In this document: piece after piece, positions 58,556 to 64,000 of the stretch
Layout of the letters: every line of letters starts with the position of its first letter
Numbering within the stretch: the stretch's first letter is position 1
Assembly: GCF_003234365.2 (NCBI RefSeq)
Contig: NZ_CP126260.1
Location: forward strand, 434,001 to 498,000
Length of the DNA: 64,000 nucleotides
Source: Curtobacterium sp. MCJR17_020
Lineage (GTDB): Bacteria > Actinomycetota > Actinomycetes > Actinomycetales > Microbacteriaceae
Direction of reading: 5' to 3'
The notes under the pieces: generated by a model
Database searches by the model: none
What the model was told of the DNA's origin: nothing
Seen by the model: only the letters and a program-made list of their open reading frames with translations
Position numbers and translations under genes: made by a program

Positions 58556-59611
58556 CTACCGGCCCGACACCCGACGCCCCCGGGTTCGCCGGTCCCGGCG
58601 CCCGCGCTGCAGCAGCCGGGTGGCGGGACGGTCGATCGTCCACCACACCACGACCGAGGCTGCAACCGCCGCGACCAGCGCTCCGATGGCGGCGACCACC
58701 GGCGCTGCGGCGCCCGAGACGACCGCGGCGACGACCGCGACCGTGGCCGGGGCGACGATGGGGTGCGTCAGGTAGAGCGCGTACGAGGCATCACCGAGCG
58801 TGCGTCCGACCGGGCCGACCCGACGGCCCAGCAGGGGTTCGCTCGCCACCGTGACCAGCAGGACCACCGTCGCGAGCGGCAGCAGCGCGAGGCTCGGGAG
58901 TGACGCCCCCGCCACCGCGCCGACGGCGAGCCAGAGCGCGACGATCGCTGTGAGCCGGACGACGAGCACTCGGGTGGACCGGTCGAGCGCCCAGGCCCCG
59001 ACGGCCATCCCGACCAGGAAGCAGAGGACGAACCGGTTCGCGTGGAACTGCCACGTGGGCCAGCCTTCGGGCCCGCGGAACGCGGAGGCGACAGCCAGAC
59101 CGGTGAACACGATGGCGGCGAGTCGGAACGGGTCGGTGCGGGTGGCGAGGGCGATCGTCACGACCAGGTAGAAGAGCAGTTCGAAGGAGAGCGTCCAGGT
59201 GACCGTGTAGAACGGCTCGACGACCGCGTCCGGACCGCGGCCCGGCAGGAACAGGTACGACAGCGCGATGTACGTCGGGGACGTCGACGTGCGCTCGAGG
59301 GTCGCCGGGGCGATCACCACCATGAGCAGCTTCACCGTCATCACCGTCCACGCGAGCGGGAGGATCCGGACGAGTCGACGGCGCAGGAAGCCCCACGCGG
59401 TCGGCTGCGGGATGCGTCGCGTGACCACGACGGCCACGAACCCGCTGATCGCGAAGAACACCGTGACGCCGATCTGCCCGGTCGGCACGTCCGCCGGGGA
59501 TGTGTCGAGTCGTGCGTGCAGGTAGGTCGGGACGTGGGAGCAGACGACCAGGAGTGCGGCGACGAAGCGCAGCACCTGGATGCCGGTGAACGTCGGTCGC
59601 GAGATGGCCAT
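58556..59611 (-). CDS. Acyltransferase family 3 membrane protein (OafA/YrhL type)
   Basis: 351-residue protein with ten predicted spans. The catalytic-type His lies in LLVVCSHVPTYLHARL near residue 22, and the text GVTVFFAISGFVAVVVTRR near residue 50 is the family hallmark. It would O-acylate a cell-surface sugar. It ends 10 bp from the ankyrin gene start and diverges from the GH39-like gene; proximity to exopolysaccharide genes suggests an EPS or cell-wall acceptor (inference). Confidence 0.85.
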   Translation of the reverse strand: MAISRPTFTGIQVLRFVAALLVVCSHVPTYLHARLDTSPADVPTGQIGVTVFFAISGFVAVVVTRRIPQPTAWGFLRRRLVRILPLAWTVMTVKLLMVVIAPATLERTSTSPTYIALSYLFLPGRGPDAVVEPFYTVTWTLSFELLFYLVVTIALATRTDPFRLAAIVFTGLAVASAFRGPEGWPTWQFHANRFVLCFLVGMAVGAWALDRSTRVLVVRLTAIVALWLAVGAVAGASLPSLALLPLATVVLLVTVASEPLLGRRVGPVGRTLGDASYALYLTHPIVAPATVAVVAAVVSGAAAPVVAAIGALVAAVAASVVVWWTIDRPATRLLQRGRRDRRTRGRRVSGR

Positions 59612-59701
59612 CACCCCACACTGCGGCCGGGGTGGTGTCGGAGGCCAGTTCTCCACATGTTGTATTCCACATGAGCATCACTCGTACGCCTCGCACCTGC
59701 C

Positions 59702-61408
59702 ATGAATACCGAGGATTACTCCGAACGCCCGGACCTGTCGCAGGCTGGCCGGATGCACCTCACCGCACCTCCCCCTGGTAGCACCGCGCGAACTCGCGTG
59801 TCCCGTCGTCACCGCGGCCTCGCTGCCGCCGCGATCGCCGGGGTCGCGCTCGTCGCCGTCCTGTCGGACCCGACGGAGTCCCGAGCCGCCCGAGCCGCGG
59901 CTCCGACGTCCGTGGCGCCGACGATCCGCCCGGTCGGCGGCAGCGGTCTCTTCGGGCCGGACCAGCAGCCACGCTTCACGGTCGGGGGTGTCGAACGTGC
60001 CGCCGACGTCTCCTGGAAGATCAACGACACCACGGGGACCATCGTCGAGTCGGGCTCCGGGCGGTCAGCCGTCCAGTCGGTCGAGGTGCACCCCGCGCGG
60101 GACCTCCCGTCGGGCACCTACCGGCTGACCGTCAACGCCCCCGGTGGTGCCACCGCGTCCTACCGCTTCCTCCGGACCCTCGCCGGTCCCGCGGCCCAGG
60201 ACCCGTACTTCGGCCTGGGCGTGAACCCGGTGTCGGGCGCGCTCCCCACGCTCGATGCCCTCGGCGCCGGCACCTACCGGCAGGACCTGCAGTGGAGCGC
60301 CGTCGAGAAGGTCGCCGGGACCTTCGACTTCGCCGCCGTCGACGCCCGGATCGACCCGATCGTGCGCGACCGCGGCGTCCGCCCGCTGTTCGTCCTCGAC
60401 TACGGCCACGTCGCGTACACCGGCGGCGCGATGGTCCCGCCGGACGTGGCCAAGCCGGCTCAGGCCGCGGCATGGAAGCGCTACGTCCGCGAGGCCGTCA
60501 CGCACATGCGGGCGCGGCACCCCGACGCCGACCTGTCGTACGAGGTCTGGAACGAGTGGACGAACAACCACGGAGCCCTGCCGGACACCCCGGCGGCGTA
60601 CATCGCGCTCGCGAGTGTCACGGCAGCGGTCATCCGTGACGCGGACCCCTCCGCCACGATCGTCGGACCGACCCAGAACTCGGTGTCCGCGAAGGAGCGT
60701 GCCTGGCTCGCCGACTGGTTCACCGCCGGTGGGGCAGACCACGTCGACGCCGTCAGCGTGCACCCGTACAGCAATCCGTGGGCGCCCGAGACGTGCGTCG
60801 AGACCAGTCCGTGCATCGAGGACGCCCTCGCGTGGCTCCGGAAGACGGCCGACCTGCACCCGCGCGCCGACGGGACGCCGCTGCCCATCTGGATCACCGA
60901 GGTCGGGTGGCCGACGCGGTTCGGCGGTGCCGGGTGGGTTCAACCCGAGGACCAGACCGCGTACATCCTGCGCACCTACGGCATCGCGGCGCGGTACGGC
61001 GTCGAGCGGTTGTACCTGTTCGAGATGGCCGAACCCACACTCGCCGACCCGAACGGCCTCGCCCGGACCTTCGGACTGACCGGAACCGCGGCCAGTGGGT
61101 ACGAACCGAAGACCTCGGCCGCCGGTTGGGCGACCATGCAACGCGTCCTGGCCGGCAAGCGGTTCGTGGCGGAGCACCGGTCCGGTGCCGTGCGGCACAT
61201 GCGGTTCACCTCGCCCGACGGCAAGCACCACACCCGTATCGTCTGGCAGTCGTCGTCGCAGTCCGGGTCGACCTCCGTCCGGGTCTCGCTCCGGGGGACC
61301 GGACGGCTCGTGGAACCCACCGGATCGGAACGGCCGATCACCGGGTCCGGCGGCAAGCTCGACATGTCCGCCAAGTGGATCCCGCGGTTCGTCGTCTGGG
61401 ACGAGTAG
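59702..61408 (+). CDS. Secreted GH39/PslG-like glycoside hydrolase
   Basis: 568 residues. After a basic leader a signal peptide (RGLAAAAIAGVALVAVLS) is followed by a beta-sandwich N-domain and a TIM barrel. Acid/base Glu in YEVWNEWTNN near residue 280, nucleophile Glu in WITEVGWPTRFGG near residue 400, the layout of PslG-type endoglycosidases that trim exopolysaccharide. A C-terminal beta domain of about 110 residues closes the protein. The start is not certain: ATG 59702 or ATG 59753, just before the basic leader. Stands next to the exopolysaccharide genes, separated by a perfect 30-bp terminator palindrome. Confidence 0.75.
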   Translation: MNTEDYSERPDLSQAGRMHLTAPPPGSTARTRVSRRHRGLAAAAIAGVALVAVLSDPTESRAARAAAPTSVAPTIRPVGGSGLFGPDQQPRFTVGGVERAADVSWKINDTTGTIVESGSGRSAVQSVEVHPARDLPSGTYRLTVNAPGGATASYRFLRTLAGPAAQDPYFGLGVNPVSGALPTLDALGAGTYRQDLQWSAVEKVAGTFDFAAVDARIDPIVRDRGVRPLFVLDYGHVAYTGGAMVPPDVAKPAQAAAWKRYVREAVTHMRARHPDADLSYEVWNEWTNNHGALPDTPAAYIALASVTAAVIRDADPSATIVGPTQNSVSAKERAWLADWFTAGGADHVDAVSVHPYSNPWAPETCVETSPCIEDALAWLRKTADLHPRADGTPLPIWITEVGWPTRFGGAGWVQPEDQTAYILRTYGIAARYGVERLYLFEMAEPTLADPNGLARTFGLTGTAASGYEPKTSAAGWATMQRVLAGKRFVAEHRSGAVRHMRFTSPDGKHHTRIVWQSSSQSGSTSVRVSLRGTGRLVEPTGSERPITGSGGKLDMSAKWIPRFVVWDE

Positions 61409-61414
61409 CCCCGA

Positions 61415-61444
61415 ACGGCCCCGCCGGAGCTCCGGCGGGGCCGT
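61415..61444. terminator. Bidirectional terminator palindrome
   Basis: Perfect 15+15 bp palindrome (ACGGCCCCGCCGGAG / CTCCGGCGGGGCCGT) with no unpaired loop bases, between convergent GH39-like and glycosyltransferase genes. Confidence 0.85.
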
Positions 61445-61460
61445 CGTCCCGCACGTCGGG

Positions 61461-62378
61461 TCAGGCGACGCGCGGAGTCGTGGTCGGGTCGAACGGGTGT
61501 CGGACGCCGTGGTCGTCGAGTCCGTGCCAGCCTTGCCATCGCCCATGGAGCTGTGCCCGCTGGAACCGCAGACCGTCGCGGTCTCGTCGCACCCGGGCCA
61601 CGAACACGGCAGCCACCGACCGTGCGATCCAGTACGCGGCCTGTCCGCGCAGCCGGTGCTTCCGGAGGACCCGCCCGAAACCACGGTTGTAGCGCAGGAC
61701 CTTCGCCAAGGTCTCGTCCGTCATGCCGTCGTGGCGGAAGTCGCCGTGGCGGACCGTCGTGTCCGGCATGTAGTCGATTCGCGCACCGTTACGGAGCGCC
61801 CGGATGACGAGGTCGTTCTCCTCCCCGGATCCGAACGGGGTCGCCGAACCGGTGCCGAGCGCGACGTCGAACACCCCGTTCTGCTCGATCAGCTCCCGCC
61901 GCAGGAAGATGCCGGCCGCGACGATCGTCCGCGGGACCCGCCAGCTCGTCACCCTGCTCGGTCGGCGCTGCCAGCGCAGCATCGTGCCGCTGTCGTCGGC
62001 GGCACGGCACGGGATCGCAGCGCCGTCGAGCTGGTGTTCGTCGAAGCGCTCGGACAGCAGCTCGAGCACGCCGTCGTCGAACCAGCAGTCATCGTCCGGG
62101 AACGCGACGATGTCCCCCCGCAGCACCGCGAGACCTCGGTTGCGGCCACGACTCACGCCGCGGACCACCGGCTCGTGGACGTGTTCGGCGTGGCCGGCGT
62201 CGATGAGGTCCTGCAGGAACGGGAGCGCATCGGGTGCGGGTCGCTGTTCCACGACCGTCACGAAGACGGGCACGCTCGCGCGGCGGATGGACTCGAGGCA
62301 ACGTTCGATGTGCTCGGGTGGGCGGATCGTCGAGATGACCAGGTGGAACCGGTGCTCCGAGGTGTGGGCGGTGGTCAT
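61461..62378 (-). CDS. Glycosyltransferase family 2
   Basis: 305-residue GT-A fold transferase. Donor-binding text: VSRGRNRGLAVLRGDIVAFPDDDCWF near residues 75-100 (shortened), holding the D-D-D metal motif; the acceptor motif GSGEENDLVIRAL near residue 185 follows. It adds a sugar to exopolysaccharide lipid intermediates (inference from context). ATG overlaps the pyruvyl-transferase stop by 4 bp; the two genes are one operon with the kinase gene upstream. Confidence 0.87.
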   Translation of the reverse strand: MTTAHTSEHRFHLVISTIRPPEHIERCLESIRRASVPVFVTVVEQRPAPDALPFLQDLIDAGHAEHVHEPVVRGVSRGRNRGLAVLRGDIVAFPDDDCWFDDGVLELLSERFDEHQLDGAAIPCRAADDSGTMLRWQRRPSRVTSWRVPRTIVAAGIFLRRELIEQNGVFDVALGTGSATPFGSGEENDLVIRALRNGARIDYMPDTTVRHGDFRHDGMTDETLAKVLRYNRGFGRVLRKHRLRGQAAYWIARSVAAVFVARVRRDRDGLRFQRAQLHGRWQGWHGLDDHGVRHPFDPTTTPRVA

Positions 62379-63454
62379 GCGGACGCCCCGCTCGGGTCCA
62401 GGAGGGCCGTCGTCGACCGCGCACCGCGCCGCCATTCCGACAGCTCACGACGGATGCCCTCGAGCCGTTCCTGCTGCGCGAACACCGCTCCGGTGATGGC
62501 CGATCGGACAGTGTCCGCCTGCCGCATCGCGCGCACGAGGTCGTCCGCGGTGTGCCCCACGGTGATCGGTGCCGGGTGGCCGGTCAGGCTGGCCCAGAAG
62601 TCGTCGCACTTCGATGCGTAGGACAGCGGCACGGTCGGGACGTCGAGGGAGACCGCGGCGACGGCACCGTGCAGGCGCTCGGAGACGACGAGGTCGCAGC
62701 CGGCGATCACCGACATCGTCTCGGCGACGTCGGTGTACTCGTGGACGACCGACGGGGTCCGGAGTCGTTCGGACAGCGCCCGTGCGACCGACTGATCGGG
62801 GACGGACAGTGCGAACGCCACCACCTGGTCGGCTCCGGTGGCACGCGCGTGCGCGTCCACCGCGGTGGCCACGGCCTCGACGTCGAACCGCGAGGTCGGG
62901 TCCGAGCCGAGGCTCACGCCGATCCGCCGCTCGCCTGGGGCGCCGGCGGGCTGCACCGACCGGACGAGCGGGTAGAGGAGCGCCGGATCGCCGCTGATCG
63001 TGACCGGGCCGAGGTGCGTCGTGACCTCGAGTTCGGTGATCGGTCCGCGGACACCGGCGATCCGGAGTCGGTCGAGGTCGTGCCAGGCTTTCCAGTCCTG
63101 CTGGTGCCGATCGAGCGCGTACGTGTCCGAGCTGGCGGCTGCCCCGAGTCCCACGCCGACGATCCCGGCCGCGCCGTAGTTCCGGGCAGCGAGCCGTGCG
63201 TGCTCCGCCCACGCCGCGAAGCCGACGGTGGTACCGCCGCCGATCAGGACGACGCGCTCGGCTCGGCGGGTGCGCAGTCGGTCGCGCGCGAAGGAGGCCG
63301 CCCCACGGAGGTAGTCACGAGCGTTGAGCGGGGCCACGATGTCGAGCGGATCGTCGAGGGCTGCGCGCCAGGTCTCGTGGAGCAGGTCGTCGCCGAAGTT
63401 GGCGTTCCCCTGCCAGCCCAGGTAGACGAGCGAACGGCGGTCGGATCGGGTCAT
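62375..63454 (-). CDS. Polysaccharide pyruvyl transferase family protein
   Basis: 359 residues, GT-B-like fold. N-terminal GWQGNANFGDDLLHETW, then VVLIGGGTTVGF, later GVSLGSDPTSR and SERLHGAVAAVSLDVPTVPLSY near residue 260, the family signature around the S-R-L-H-G motif. It ketal-links pyruvate onto exopolysaccharide sugars. ATG overlaps the kinase gene stop and its own stop overlaps the glycosyltransferase start, both by 4 bp. Confidence 0.87.
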   Translation of the reverse strand: MTRSDRRSLVYLGWQGNANFGDDLLHETWRAALDDPLDIVAPLNARDYLRGAASFARDRLRTRRAERVVLIGGGTTVGFAAWAEHARLAARNYGAAGIVGVGLGAAASSDTYALDRHQQDWKAWHDLDRLRIAGVRGPITELEVTTHLGPVTISGDPALLYPLVRSVQPAGAPGERRIGVSLGSDPTSRFDVEAVATAVDAHARATGADQVVAFALSVPDQSVARALSERLRTPSVVHEYTDVAETMSVIAGCDLVVSERLHGAVAAVSLDVPTVPLSYASKCDDFWASLTGHPAPITVGHTADDLVRAMRQADTVRSAITGAVFAQQERLEGIRRELSEWRRGARSTTALLDPSGASA

Positions 63455-64000
63455 AGTGGGTCCTTTGAGGAGAGGCGGGCTCGGGAAGCGCGGCGAGGAC
63501 TCTCGCTGAGTGGCGCGGACGGCTCGTAGTTGTAGTAGGTCTTCGCCCGCCGCTGCACCGGGAGCCGGTTGACGACGAGGCCGAGCAGCCGGGCGCCGAC
63601 CTGCTGCACCGTCCGCTCGGCCGCGGTGAAGTCGGCACGCTTCGTCTGGCCGTTCACGCTCACCACGAGCAGCACGCCGGAACAGACCGCACCGAGCACT
63701 GCCGGGTCGGTCACCGGGAGCATCGGCGGCGCATCGACGATCACGTACTCGTAGCGGGACTCGAGGTCGCGGATGAGCGCGACCATCCGGCTCGAGCTGA
63801 GGAGCTCGCTGGGGTTCGGCGGGACGCGGCCGGCGGCGAGGACGTGCAGCGGGTTGTCGGACCCGACCTCTTGGATGGCGTCGTCCAGATCGACCTGACG
63901 CGTCAGCACCGTGGACAGCCCGACCCGACTCTCGATCCCCAGGTAGGTTCCGGTGGTCGGACGTCGGAGGTCGGCGTCGACGAGGATCACCTTCGAGCCG
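63451..64000 (-). CDS. Exopolysaccharide tyrosine autokinase/ATPase, CpsD/Wzc C-terminal type (partial)
   Basis: C-terminal 180 residues of a capsular/exopolysaccharide tyrosine-kinase-like ATPase; the N-terminus lies beyond 64000. Visible are the Walker A' element VILVDADLRRP, Walker B VIVDAPPMLPVTD and a C-terminal Tyr-rich tail (KTYYNYEPS) that may be the autophosphorylation site. It regulates export of the polysaccharide built by the downstream transferases. Confidence 0.88.
   Translation of the reverse strand, partial: GSKVILVDADLRRPTTGTYLGIESRVGLSTVLTRQVDLDDAIQEVGSDNPLHVLAAGRVPPNPSELLSSSRMVALIRDLESRYEYVIVDAPPMLPVTDPAVLGAVCSGVLLVVSVNGQTKRADFTAAERTVQQVGARLLGLVVNRLPVQRRAKTYYNYEPSAPLSESPRRASRARLSSKDPL

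Overview
The window is about 70-72% GC, with tightly packed genes, frequent 4-bp ATGA/GTGA start-stop overlaps and many GTG starts. It carries a complete C50-carotenoid cluster (idi, then crtE-B-I-Ye-Yf-Eb), an actinobacterial-type dcd, a CopD-CtaG fusion and DUF3151 and Rv2629-type proteins. This points to a yellow or orange plant- or soil-associated actinobacterium of the Microbacteriaceae, most likely Curtobacterium or a close relative (inference from gene content; no 16S rRNA is present).

Layout. 1-5 kb (minus strand): a catabolic operon of two FAD-dependent amine oxidases, a family-5 binding lipoprotein and an M20 peptidase (cut by the window edge). 5-10 kb (minus): a tRNA-Gly(CCC), then a GntR/FCD repressor, an MFS transporter, a signal-less THI5/SsuA-like binding protein, an ornithine-cyclodeaminase-family enzyme and a class A beta-lactamase lipoprotein. 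10-17.5 kb: an unrecognised gene pair, CopD-CtaG, a DUF6882-like protein, a tandem GNAT, dcd, and an Xre-MNT/HepT toxin-antitoxin-like pair whose HepT lacks its catalytic Arg and His. 17.6-23 kb (minus): a multiple-monosaccharide ABC transporter (binding protein, permease, ATPase) under a LacI repressor with a readable promoter and operators. 23-24.6 kb: a CorA metal transporter with a structured leader, then idi. 25.1-30.4 kb (plus): the crt operon. 30.6-37.8 kb: assorted genes (Gfo/Idh/MocA oxidoreductase, DUF3618-like, YihY, DUF3800, DedA/VTT, SDR, ABC-F, DUF3151). 37.9-44.3 kb (minus): a sugar ABC importer with a LacZ-type beta-galactosidase. 44.5-48.1 kb: an Rv2629-like protein, a divergent MFS/GntR pair and a 50-residue protein. 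48.3-57.3 kb (plus): LacI plus a five-gene oligosaccharide import and cleavage operon ending in a GH1 glycosidase that appears to start with ATC. 57.3-59.6 kb: ankyrin-repeat protein and acyltransferase. 59.7-64 kb: exopolysaccharide genes (PslG-like glycosidase, GT2, pyruvyl transferase, tyrosine-kinase ATPase).

The dominant theme is plant-carbohydrate scavenging: three sugar import systems, each with its own regulator or hydrolase, next to pigment and capsule production. No insertion sequence, integrase, phage gene or CRISPR array was seen. Non-coding structure is rich: long perfect hairpins between convergent genes, a 12-mer (CGGACGGGAGGC) that recurs both as terminator arms and inside genes, a dispersed intergenic repeat of about 92 bp, and a hairpin array upstream of the oligosaccharide operon.
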